DNA of 64,000 nucleotides from Aureibaculum luteum (lineage in GTDB: Bacteria; Bacteroidota; Bacteroidia; Flavobacteriales; Flavobacteriaceae). How positions within the stretch are numbered: the stretch's first letter is position 1; each line of letters starts with the position of its first letter. Location: assembly GCF_003449015.1 (NCBI RefSeq), contig NZ_QRGD01000001.1, forward strand, positions 558,001 to 622,000, read 5' to 3'. The notes under the pieces were generated by a model, which saw only the letters and a program-made list of their open reading frames with translations, was not told where the DNA came from and made no database searches. A program made the translations under genes and the position numbers. This document shows positions 27,081 through 34,918 of the stretch, in pieces.

Positions 27081-27443
27081 ATGGACAAACTTACCACCAA
27101 AGAAGAAGAATTAATGCAAATTTTATGGAAGCTAAAAAAGGCCTTTGTTAAAGAACTTGTTGCTGAAATTCCTGAACCTAAACCTCATTACAATACCGTT
27201 TCCACGGTAATACGAAAAATGGAAGAAAAAGGGTTTATTGCACATGAAGCTTTTGGTAATACACACAGGTATTATCCAAAAATATCAAAAGAAGACTATA
27301 GAAAAGGTTATTTTTCTAATGCTATTGATAATTATTTTGGAAATTCTTATAAAAATGTAGTCTCCTTTTTTGCGAAAGAAGAAAAAATTAGTGCTGATGA
27401 ATTGCGAGAAATCATAAAAATTATTGAATCCAAAAAAGACTAA
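27081..27443 (+). CDS. BlaI/MecI/CopY family transcriptional repressor
   Basis: A 120-residue winged-helix repressor: LTTKEEELMQILWKLKKAFV, PKPHYNTVSTVIRKMEEKGF, then HRYYPKISKEDYRKGYFSNA and a C-terminal dimerisation helix set. In the family, proteolysis within the C-terminal part releases the DNA. The next gene, 4 bp later, is an M56 membrane metallopeptidase, the standard partner that senses and cleaves such repressors. No beta-lactamase is nearby, so the pair probably senses another envelope signal. Confidence 0.93.
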   Translation: MDKLTTKEEELMQILWKLKKAFVKELVAEIPEPKPHYNTVSTVIRKMEEKGFIAHEAFGNTHRYYPKISKEDYRKGYFSNAIDNYFGNSYKNVVSFFAKEEKISADELREIIKIIESKKD

Positions 27444-27447
27444 CATT

Positions 27448-29586
27448 ATGGACTACTTTTTAAAGGCAAATGGACTCGTTATTTTATGGATTGTTTTTTA
27501 TTACTTATTTCTAAGGAATGAAACCTTTTACAATTCGATAAGAACCTATTTTTTGGTGGGATTGCTATTTATACTTTCCATTCCACTGATTGAAATCCCC
27601 ATCTATATTGAAAAAACAGTTTCGAATATTAATTATATTCTAATTGAAGGCTCAACAACATTGAACACACCTATTGAGCAATCATTTGATTGGTTGCAAA
27701 TAATGACAATTATTTACCTAGTTGGCGTTGTCTTTTTTACTGCTAAATTTATGATGCAATTATTTTCTTTAAGTAAATTAATTTCAAGGCATAAAATATT
27801 TAATGAAGGCAACTATAAATTAGTTGAAACTGAGAAGGATATCTCACCATTTTCATTTTTTAAATATATAATTTACAACAAAAGCCAATTCACTCAAAAT
27901 GAACTAAAGCAAATCATTACGCACGAAAAAACACATGTAAAGCAATGGCACTCTATTGATACTTTACTTATTTATATTTTACAAATTGTTTTTTGGTTTA
28001 ACCCTTTTGCATGGCTTTACAAAAGAGGAGCTCAACAAAACTTAGAATTTTTGGCAGATGTATCAGCAAGTCGACAATCATTCAATTTAAAACAATATCA
28101 ATTTACTTTACTTAAAGCAAGTAATACGTATCATTACGAAGCTATTACTAATAATTTTTACAACTCATTAATAAAAAAACGTATCGTTATGTTAAACAAA
28201 TCAAAATCGAAAAAAATAAATTATTTAAAATATTTCTTAATACTACCTTTATTAGCGGTATTTCTATTTGCTTTTAACACAAAAACTGTAGCTCAAGAAA
28301 AAGAAAAAAAGCAATCTCAATGGGTAGTATCTGCAGGTGTTTCCATTGATAAAAACACTTCAGACACAAAATTAAAAGAAATTAAAAGCACCTATAATAA
28401 AAAAGGAGTGGAATTAAGGTACAAAACAAAACGTAATTCTAATAATGAAATCATTAAAATTGATATTACACTTAAAGACGAAAAAGGAAAAGTGGCATGG
28501 ACTGAGAATAACAATGCCCCTATTAAACCATTTGAAATTATTTACACTCCGGAAACAAAAGAAAAATCAATTAGAGCAGTAAATAGTTTAAAAACAACAA
28601 CAGTTGTTGGTTATGCTCAAAGTAATAATGAAACAGAACCTTTGTATATTGTTAATGGTAAAGAAAGCTCAAAAGAAGTATCCGAATTGATTAATCCTGA
28701 TGAAATTAAGAGTGTAAGTGTTTTAAAAGATAAAAGTGCTTCTGACAAATACGGCGATAAAGGTAAAAATGGTGTTGTTGAAATTAAAACAAGCAAAATT
28801 AACAAATCAGATGAAAAATCCAAAAGTAAAAGTGAATGGAAAATCAATTCTGGGAGTCGTATTGAGAAAAAAACTGATAGTCTTAGTGAATGGAATGTAA
28901 CTGCTGTTAGAAATAATGTTGCTTTTTCTACACCTGACACCTTATATCGGTACGAAAAAAAGGATTCTATGCTTTCTCTTGACATGGATAATTCAACTTT
29001 TCATCCATTATACATTATTGATGGAAAAGAAAGCACTAAATTGGAAGTTGAAAATCTAGACCAGCAAAGAATTGCTTCTGTTTCTGTATGGAAAGGCGAT
29101 CAAGCAACGGCACAATATGGCACCAAAGGAAAAGATGGTGTTATAAGCATCATAACCAATAATTCCAAAAAAATAAAGCCTACCGTTCAATTGAGCAGTA
29201 AAGCTTTATATGTTTTAAATGGTAGAGAAACTACAAAAGAAGCCATAGAGCTTATTTTACCTGATGACATTGCGAGTGTAAATGTCATTAAAAATGAAAA
29301 TGCTATTACTAAATATGGTGATAAAGGTAAAAATGGCGTAGTTGAAATCAAGACAAAAATTATCTACAGAAATCAGATAAATATTGACAGTAAAAACCCT
29401 TCAATTATATTCGGTGAAGAACCTCTAATTATTATAAATGGAAAAGAAAGCTCCATTGAAATGAAGAAAGCGTTAAATCCCGATAATATCAAGAGCATGA
29501 ATGTCTTAAAAGATAAAAATGCCACAGAAAAATATGGAGACAAAGGCAAAAATGGTGTTATTGAAATCACCTTAAAAAAAGAATAA
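27448..29586 (+). CDS. M56 family (BlaR1-like) metallopeptidase with four TonB-plug-like repeats
   Basis: A 712-residue membrane protein counted from the ATG at 27448, 4 bp after the blaI stop; a TTG at 27424 lies inside blaI and is less likely. The N-terminal part has four or so membrane helices and the zinc motif HEKTH (about 159-163) followed by FWFNPFAWLYKRGAQQNLEF. After a last helix (about 268-282) come four tandem copies of a segment of about 55 residues starting near 396, 519, 586 and 657. Each has LYI(V/I)(N/D)GKES, an (I/V)(A/K)SV or SM motif, and KYGDKGKNGVVEI or a close variant, as in the plug domains of SusC proteins. The extracytoplasmic repeats may be the sensory part. Confidence 0.88.
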   Translation: MDYFLKANGLVILWIVFYYLFLRNETFYNSIRTYFLVGLLFILSIPLIEIPIYIEKTVSNINYILIEGSTTLNTPIEQSFDWLQIMTIIYLVGVVFFTAKFMMQLFSLSKLISRHKIFNEGNYKLVETEKDISPFSFFKYIIYNKSQFTQNELKQIITHEKTHVKQWHSIDTLLIYILQIVFWFNPFAWLYKRGAQQNLEFLADVSASRQSFNLKQYQFTLLKASNTYHYEAITNNFYNSLIKKRIVMLNKSKSKKINYLKYFLILPLLAVFLFAFNTKTVAQEKEKKQSQWVVSAGVSIDKNTSDTKLKEIKSTYNKKGVELRYKTKRNSNNEIIKIDITLKDEKGKVAWTENNNAPIKPFEIIYTPETKEKSIRAVNSLKTTTVVGYAQSNNETEPLYIVNGKESSKEVSELINPDEIKSVSVLKDKSASDKYGDKGKNGVVEIKTSKINKSDEKSKSKSEWKINSGSRIEKKTDSLSEWNVTAVRNNVAFSTPDTLYRYEKKDSMLSLDMDNSTFHPLYIIDGKESTKLEVENLDQQRIASVSVWKGDQATAQYGTKGKDGVISIITNNSKKIKPTVQLSSKALYVLNGRETTKEAIELILPDDIASVNVIKNENAITKYGDKGKNGVVEIKTKIIYRNQINIDSKNPSIIFGEEPLIIINGKESSIEMKKALNPDNIKSMNVLKDKNATEKYGDKGKNGVIEITLKKE

Positions 29587-29611
29587 GATAAAAACGTACT
29601 TTATTAAGTTC

Positions 29612-29632
29612 ACGCTCTGTTTTACAGAGCGT
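29612..29632 (+). terminator. Terminator of the blaI-M56 operon
   Basis: A 9-bp perfect stem ACGCTCTGT / ACAGAGCGT with a TTT loop and a following run of T. Confidence 0.92.
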
Positions 29633-29652
29633 TTTTTATGTAATTTTGTAAT

Positions 29653-29811
29653 GTGAAAAAGCATATATTCAAAATAGTAGCAAAATTGAACAAATTACTA
29701 TTGCCAAGTCTCTCTAAAAAAGAGATTGACTTGAGCAAAGCTAGCAAGCTACAATTGGCTTTAATCGGCTGGCGTTATTATGTTACCAAAAACAGTTTAG
29801 ATTCCAACTAA
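29653..29811 (+). CDS. 52-residue conserved-type small protein
   Basis: A GTG-started reading frame of 52 codons, 21 bp after the terminator. The product begins MKKHIFKIVAKLNKLLLPSL, continues SKKEIDLSKASKLQLALIGW and ends RYYVTKNSLDSN. It has the look of a small protein I associate with flavobacterial genomes (K...LLPS...DLSKASK.Q.A.IGWRYYVT), but I cannot name a function. It is basic, has a central amphipathic helix and no clear signal peptide. It is followed 30 bp later by the DUF2007 gene. Confidence 0.6.
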   Translation: MKKHIFKIVAKLNKLLLPSLSKKEIDLSKASKLQLALIGWRYYVTKNSLDSN

Positions 29812-29841
29812 CTTTTCGTATCTTTAAATAAAATTATTATC

Positions 29842-30081
29842 ATGGACAATACTTCTAAACATATCAAATTCTTTACAGGCTCTTTAATTGAAATTCAACG
29901 TTTACAATTAGATTTGGATGACAAGGAAATCCCATCATTGGTAAAAAACAATTTTGAATCAGGATTACGTTCTGGTTTTTATGGAGGATCACCATCTCAA
30001 GTACAATTATTTATCTATCAAGAAGATTTTGATAAGGCGAAACCCATTCTTGAAAGTTTCAAAAAAGAAATGGGAATATAA
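29842..30081 (+). CDS. DUF2007 domain protein
   Basis: A 79-residue protein of the DUF2007 (putative signal-transducing protein) type: KFFTGSLIEIQRLQLDLDDK, then IPSLVKNNFESGLRSGFYGG and VQLFIYQEDFDKAKPILESF. These small ferredoxin-like domains are widespread, sometimes fused to others, without a proven function. There is no signal peptide. It lies just before the tRNA-Arg gene. Confidence 0.85.
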   Translation: MDNTSKHIKFFTGSLIEIQRLQLDLDDKEIPSLVKNNFESGLRSGFYGGSPSQVQLFIYQEDFDKAKPILESFKKEMGI

Positions 30082-30120
30082 ATTTCTTAGACTTATTCTT
30101 TTATTATCTCAAAAAAGGAA

Positions 30121-30128
30121 TATATTTG
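30121..30128 (+). promoter_or_regulatory. -7 box of the tRNA-Arg promoter
   Basis: TATATTTG followed by CACTC, the same 13-base string as before rplU. It lies 18 bp before the tRNA, as expected for a stable RNA promoter. The -33 region is not clear. Confidence 0.65.
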
Positions 30129-30146
30129 CACTCCAAATAAAAAATT

Positions 30147-30220
30147 GGCCTCGTAGCATAACTGAATAATGCACTTGATTACGGCTCAAGAGATTATAGG
30201 TTTGAATCCTATCGAGGTCA
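30147..30220 (+). tRNA. trnR(acg): tRNA-Arg (anticodon ACG)
   Basis: A 74-nt cloverleaf. The acceptor GGCCTCG pairs with CGAGGTC (one G-T), the D stem is GCAT/ATGC, the anticodon arm is CTTGA-TTACGGC-TCAAG with anticodon ACG, the variable loop is AGATT and the T arm is ATAGG-TTTGAAT-CCTAT; the discriminator is A and CCA is not encoded. The T-loop has T56 in place of C56 and the D-loop reads G18-A19, so the usual G19-C56 contact could be A-U. The ACG anticodon is expected to be deaminated to ICG. The last 16 nt recur in the array downstream. Confidence 0.96.
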
Positions 30221-30244
30221 CGAATAAACGTTTTAATAAGAAAA

Positions 30245-30272
30245 AACGCCAAGCTTGCTTGAGCGTTTTTTT
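30245..30272 (+). terminator. Terminator of tRNA-Arg (repeat unit A1)
   Basis: Stem AACGC-CAAG / CTTG-A-GCGTT with one bulged A and a run of seven T residues, 25 bp after the tRNA end. Confidence 0.85.
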
Positions 30273-30525
30273 GTTTAAAATATTTTCAAAGCGGAGCTTT
30301 GTAGGATCATGACCGCAGGAAGCTATCCTATCAAGGTCACATCACAAACAAAATCACGTCCCAAAGGGCGTGATTTTTTATTTTGTGTAGAAATCGAGCT
30401 CGCTCGAAATTTCGAAATAAAATAAAAAATTAGGGCGACAGCCCGTGGTTTTGTATTTGCAAAAGAGAGTTTATTCTGGATATACAATCCTATCGAGGTC
30501 ACGAATAAATATTAAAATAAGAAAA

Positions 30526-30555
30526 AACGCCAAGTTCGCTTGAGCGTTTTTTTGT
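30526..30555 (+). terminator. Terminator-like hairpin in repeat unit A2
   Basis: The same stem as in A1 but the loop is now TTCG, closed by CAAG/CTTG, followed by T7. A2 also has an extra 6-bp hairpin TCCCGA-ACCG-TCGGGA at 30571-30586 that A1 lacks. Confidence 0.8.
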
Positions 30556-30968
30556 TTATAATATTTTCAATCCCGAACCGTCGGGAGGAGCTTTGTTGGA
30601 TCATGACCAAAGGGAGTAATCCTATCGAGGTCACATCACAAACAAAATCACATCCCAAAAGGCGTGATTTTTTATTTTGCGTAGAAATCGAGCTCGCTCG
30701 AAATTTAGGAATAAAATAAAAAATTAGGGCGACAGCCCGTGGTTTTGTATTTGCAAAAGAGAGTTTATTCTGGCTATACAATCCTATTAAGGTCACTTTA
30801 AGCACAAAACAACGTCTCGAAAGGCGTGGTTCTTTTTTTATAGAAAAATGGAACCCGCTCGCATTTTTAATATAAAAAAACTAGAACGATAGCCTGTTGT
30901 TTTGAATTTACAAAAGAGCGTTTATTTAGGGTCATGAAAAAAAACCTATCGAAATCACTAATAAATGG

Positions 30969-31002
30969 AAAAGCAAGCAAAATCATTAAGCTTGCTTTTT
31001 TG
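30969..31002 (+). terminator. Terminator-like hairpin in repeat unit A3
   Basis: A 10-bp perfect stem AAAAGCAAGC / GCTTGCTTTT followed by more T. Its sequence differs from the A1/A2 stems though it holds the same place in the unit. Confidence 0.8.
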
Positions 31003-31236
31003 ATTTTGTAGCATTGTTATTTTAAGAGCAGAGCTTTGTTAGGTTGCCTTGGCAATCCTATTGAAGTTAGGTTACCCTAAACCTAAAATCAAGTTCCAAA
31101 GAACCTGGTTCTTTTTTATAAAAAAATCGAACCCGTTCGAAATTTCAATTAAAATAAGAACTAGGGCGACAGGCTGTGGTTTTACATTTGTAAAAGAGCG
31201 TTTATTCAAGATCATGTATTAATTCTATTAAGGTTA

Positions 31237-31583
31237 GATTAAGCACAAAAACAAAATAACAATAATATCCTTTTACCTTTCTCTTCCTATATTTACATTG
31301 TCTACCTTTTTTTTACAAACTATATTTTAATACTAAAATCCCACCAATTAAATACACCTATTGTAAAAGTCTTTATAATTTCTTTTAATAAAATTACAAG
31401 TTTATGGGTAATTCCTTTTAATCGAATAAGATACTATCGATTTGCATTTCGTTCTTATTCCTTAATTTTTAAGCTCATACATATTATATATAAAATAAGT
31501 TAGCATAATTTGCTACCCAATTTTTAATTTTTCACCACGGCTACTCTTTTTTAATTTGTATTCTAAATAAATATTGAAATTAT
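31237..31583. other. Non-coding gap between the repeat array and the susC promoter
   Basis: About 350 bp of very AT-rich DNA. I see no convincing reading frame, RNA gene or repeat apart from the fading end of the last B-like unit (AAGCACAAAA also follows the tail at 30780). Confidence 0.5.
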
Positions 31584-31662
31584 TTTGTATTACTAATTAA
31601 AAAGAATATATTTGGCAAACCAATCTGGTAAACCAATTTGGAGAACCAATTTGGAGAACCAA
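31584..31662 (+). promoter_or_regulatory. Promoter and four-site operator array for susC1
   Basis: A -33 box TTTG (31584-31587), 19 bp, then a -7 box TATATTTG (31607-31614). Four 12-bp palindromes start at 31612, 31625, 31638 and 31651, exactly 13 bp apart: TTGGCAAACCAA, CTGGTAAACCAA and TTGGAGAACCAA twice. The first overlaps the -7 box by three bases, so bound regulator would cover the transcription start. The same design is found at 46100, 56152 and 61571. The leader to the susC1 ATG is about 215 nt. Confidence 0.8.
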
Positions 31663-31837
31663 ATTTTTCTTTGAAATTTAAATACCATTACTAAAAATTA
31701 ATCTATTTAAAAGGTTGATGTATACCTAAAGTAAAGCCACAATATTATTTTGATTTGGAGCAAACTTCAAACTAAAAGATACTTTACCATAAATGCAATA
31801 TTTAAAATTATCAAATACTAACTTAAGTTAAATAATT

Positions 31838-34800
31838 ATGATGAAAAACAAAGTAAAATTAGTGAGGGCTTACCTTTTGACTTTCCTGCTTTTTACAGCA
31901 GCTATGGCCAACGCCCAACAAAAAAGCGTTACTGGAAAGGTAACCGCTGCTGATGACGGAATGCCATTACCGGGAGTTAATATTTCCGTAAAAGGAAGTA
32001 CTACAGGAGCCTCAACAGATTTTGATGGTTTATATTCAATCGATGTATCTGGTAACGATGCAGTACTTATCTATAGCTTCATCGGTTTTGTAACCCAAGA
32101 AGTGCCAGTGGGTTCACAATCTGAAATTAATGTAATTCTTCAAGCTGACAATAATGAGCTGGATGAAGTTGTTGTGGTTGGATATGGAACTCGAAAAAAG
32201 AGTGATATTACTGGAGCTGTATCTTCAGTTAAGTCTGAAGAATTAACTGCATTTCCCGTAGCTAGTGCAGAACAAGCACTTCAAGGACGTGCAGCCGGTG
32301 TTGTTGTGCAATCTAATAATGGTGGTGAACCTGGAGCTCCTATCAACATAAAAATTAGAGGAAATACTTCTATTAATGCAAGTAGCTCACCTCTAATTGT
32401 TGTAGATGGTTTTGTAGGTGCAAGTATGCCACAAGCGAACGACATTGAATCTATGGAAGTGTTGAAAGATGCGTCTGCAACAGCCATATATGGTTCTAGA
32501 GGTTCAAATGGTGTGGTTTTAGTAACTACTAAAAAAGGTAAAAGTGGTAGATTAAACGTTGAGCTTAACACTTCTTATGCAGTTCAAAATGTTTCTAACA
32601 GATTGGATTTACTTAATGCAAATGAATTTACTGATTATCAAAACCAGGTTAGAGCTAACAATGGTGTTTCTTCAAGTTACCCACAAGGTACTGCTGATAC
32701 TGACTGGCAAGACTTAATTTATTCTACAGGTAGTACTCAGAATCACCAACTTTCTTTTTCAGGTGGTAGTGATAAAATTAATTTTTATGCTTCTACCAAT
32801 TATTTTAAACAAGATGGGATTATTATAAATTCTGATTATATCAAACTATCATTCTTGTCAAATATTGATGCACAAGTTACAGATAAGTTAAAATTAGGTA
32901 TGAACCTTTCAGGAAATAGATCAACTAAAAATGGTGCCTCTACTAAATCAGACGGTTCTGTTTCTGCGGGTGGAGATGACATCATTACATTAGCAATGAG
33001 ATATGCACCAGACCAACCAGTATATAATGATGATGGTAGTTATAATTTCGGTAATACTGTAGGAGATCCAGTTGATAATCCATATGCAATTGCTAAAGAA
33101 AGAATAGACGAAACTAAAGCTGATAACTTTAGAGCGAATTTTTATGCAAATTATGATATTATAGAAAATCTTACTTTTAAGACTACATTTGGCTTTAGTA
33201 CTGATAATTCTACTAATGGAATTTACTTACCAAAAGTATTGACGCAGACTGCAGGTGGAGACGGAGGAAGAGCTATAGTTGAAACTGATAAAAAAACTAG
33301 TGTTTTGAGCGAAAACTACTTAACCTATAATACAGAGTTGGGAAAAGGAAATTTAACTTTATTAGCTGGTTACTCTTATCAAAAAACTGTTTCAGAAAAT
33401 TTTTATTCAGAAGCAACAGGCTTTATTACAGATGCTTTTTCTTATTACGGTCTAGGCTCTGCTACAAATGTATTACAGCCTGATTCTTCAATTTCAACAG
33501 TAGAAATTCAATCTCAATTCGGTAGGGTTAACTACGATTATGATGATAAATATTTACTAACGGCTACTGTAAGACGAGATGGAGCTTCTAATTTTGCAGC
33601 AAATGAAAAATACGCAATTTTTCCTTCAGCAGCTATTGGTTGGAAAATGTCGAATGAAAGTTTTCTAAAAGATAGTGAAACTATATCTAACTTAAAATTA
33701 AGAGCTAGTTATGGTGTAACTGGTAACCCATCTATTGGTGCTTACGAATCTTTAGCTAGATTTGAAACACTATATGCTTCTAGCAATGGAGAAACCGTCA
33801 GTGCAATTACACCAGAACAACCTGAAAACCCAGATTTAAAATGGGAATCTTCTTACCAAACAAATATCGGTGTAGACTTAGGTTTCTTAAATAATAGATT
33901 TACACTTTCGTTAGATTATTATAATATTGATACTAAAGATTTAATTTTAACTGACAATAGTATAACTGAATATTTAGGATATACAGGAGATGACATTTTA
34001 GCGAATGTAGGTGAGATTAATAATAAAGGATTTGAAATTGCTTTAAGTACTAGAAATATATCTACTGATAATTTTAGATGGACTACAGATTTCAATTGGG
34101 CAACTAATAAAAACGAAGTGGTACAATTAGTTAACAATGCAGATTTATTTTACAATGCTGCTCCAAGCTACTTTAGTCATGATAGAAGTTATGTTTTAAG
34201 AGTTGGTGAAGAAGTTGGACTTTTCTGGGGCTATGACTACGCTGGTGTTTTTCAAGGCGGATCAGCACCAACAGGTACTGCAACTTTATCAGGTGGTGTA
34301 GCAGGTGACCCATTGTTCGTAGATCAAGATAGTAGTGGTGATATTACTGAAGCTGATAGAACAACTATAGGTAACCCTAATGCAGATTACACTTTTGGTA
34401 TCACGAATAACTTTACTTACAAGAATTTTGACATGAGTATCTTTTTTCAAGGTTCACAAGGTGGAGATATTTTCAATATGACTAATGTACAGTTGACTAA
34501 CGGAGATGCAAATACTACTAGAGACTATTTTAATAGTGCTTGGACATCTTCTAATACTGACACTAACACTCCTCGCGTTGGAAACAATAGTAATAGAGAA
34601 ATTTCTTCTCGTTTTGTTGAGGACGGAAGTTATGTTAGATTAAAAAATATAGCAGTTGGTTATAATCTACCTTCAGATGTTATAGAAAAATTAGGAATGG
34701 AAAATATAAGATTGTCTTTTAGTGCACAAAACTTATTGACTTTCACAAATTATTCAGGCTTAGATCCAGAAGTGAGCTACTTTGGTAGAGGTGGAAATAA

Positions 34801-34891
34801 CAACACATCGCAGAATACAGCTCAAGGGTTTGATTTTGGGAATTATCCAACAGTTAAGTCTTTTAATTTTAGTCTTAATATTAAATTTTAA
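31838..34891 (+). CDS. susC: SusC-like TonB-dependent outer-membrane transporter (with GH88 partner)
   Basis: A 1017-residue outer-membrane protein. After the signal peptide (ending MANAQ) there is a carboxypeptidase-regulatory-like domain (about 30-115, GKVTAADDGMPLPGVNISVK), a linker with DEVVVVGYGTRKKSDITGAV, a plug (about 115-230, AIYGSRGSNGVVLVTTKKGK) and a long beta-barrel ending in FNFSLNIKF. It should import oligosaccharides with its SusD lid encoded 27 bp downstream. The operator array in front ties it to the alginate regulon, while the GH88 gene after susD points to oligomers with an unsaturated uronic acid. Confidence 0.95.
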   Translation: MMKNKVKLVRAYLLTFLLFTAAMANAQQKSVTGKVTAADDGMPLPGVNISVKGSTTGASTDFDGLYSIDVSGNDAVLIYSFIGFVTQEVPVGSQSEINVILQADNNELDEVVVVGYGTRKKSDITGAVSSVKSEELTAFPVASAEQALQGRAAGVVVQSNNGGEPGAPINIKIRGNTSINASSSPLIVVDGFVGASMPQANDIESMEVLKDASATAIYGSRGSNGVVLVTTKKGKSGRLNVELNTSYAVQNVSNRLDLLNANEFTDYQNQVRANNGVSSSYPQGTADTDWQDLIYSTGSTQNHQLSFSGGSDKINFYASTNYFKQDGIIINSDYIKLSFLSNIDAQVTDKLKLGMNLSGNRSTKNGASTKSDGSVSAGGDDIITLAMRYAPDQPVYNDDGSYNFGNTVGDPVDNPYAIAKERIDETKADNFRANFYANYDIIENLTFKTTFGFSTDNSTNGIYLPKVLTQTAGGDGGRAIVETDKKTSVLSENYLTYNTELGKGNLTLLAGYSYQKTVSENFYSEATGFITDAFSYYGLGSATNVLQPDSSISTVEIQSQFGRVNYDYDDKYLLTATVRRDGASNFAANEKYAIFPSAAIGWKMSNESFLKDSETISNLKLRASYGVTGNPSIGAYESLARFETLYASSNGETVSAITPEQPENPDLKWESSYQTNIGVDLGFLNNRFTLSLDYYNIDTKDLILTDNSITEYLGYTGDDILANVGEINNKGFEIALSTRNISTDNFRWTTDFNWATNKNEVVQLVNNADLFYNAAPSYFSHDRSYVLRVGEEVGLFWGYDYAGVFQGGSAPTGTATLSGGVAGDPLFVDQDSSGDITEADRTTIGNPNADYTFGITNNFTYKNFDMSIFFQGSQGGDIFNMTNVQLTNGDANTTRDYFNSAWTSSNTDTNTPRVGNNSNREISSRFVEDGSYVRLKNIAVGYNLPSDVIEKLGMENIRLSFSAQNLLTFTNYSGLDPEVSYFGRGGNNNTSQNTAQGFDFGNYPTVKSFNFSLNIKF

Positions 34892-34918
34892 TTATAACTC
34901 AAAAAAACAATATATAAT

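Larger units (their letters stand above)
30205..31236 (+). repeat. tRNA-Arg-linked composite tandem repeat array
   Basis: The tRNA 3' end AATCCTATCGAGGTCA (30205-30220) recurs, with increasing change, at 30324, 30486, 30618, 30780, 30943, 31054 and 31221. The copies bound two unit types. A units are at 30205-30323, 30486-30617 and 30943-31053 and carry a terminator-like hairpin. B units are at 30324-30485, 30618-30779 (both 162 nt), 30780-30942 and 31054-31220. The order is A-B-A-B-B-A-B. A1-B1 and A2-B2 are close copies; the later units are diverged. Before nearly every tail a short stem such as GGAT...ATCC imitates the T arm. There is no reading frame of note. E. coli tyrT/rtT is the nearest known parallel. 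Confidence 0.9.

Noticed and set aside
27424-27447. Upstream TTG start for the M56 gene
   Set aside because: It overlaps the end of blaI; the ATG at 27448, 4 bp after the blaI stop, gives a normal N-terminus.
27081-29586. Beta-lactam resistance module
   Set aside because: BlaI/M56 pair only; no beta-lactamase or PBP2a gene is present, and the sensor part is plug-like instead of penicillin-binding.
30224-30240. AATAAACGTTTTAAT in unit A1 as a LacI operator
   Set aside because: It shares AAACGTTT with the kdgK operators, but the symmetry is poor, the A2 copy lacks it, and it lies just after the tRNA.
30221-31236. CRISPR array or additional tRNA genes in the repeat region
   Set aside because: Units are 111-167 nt, differ in type and decay progressively; there are no uniform short repeats with unique spacers, and only the 3' 16 nt of the tRNA is repeated, with no complete cloverleaf.
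30205-31236. Integrated element or genomic island at the tRNA
   Set aside because: Repeated tRNA ends could be att sites, but no integrase, recombinase or cargo gene lies between copies; the spacing is too short.
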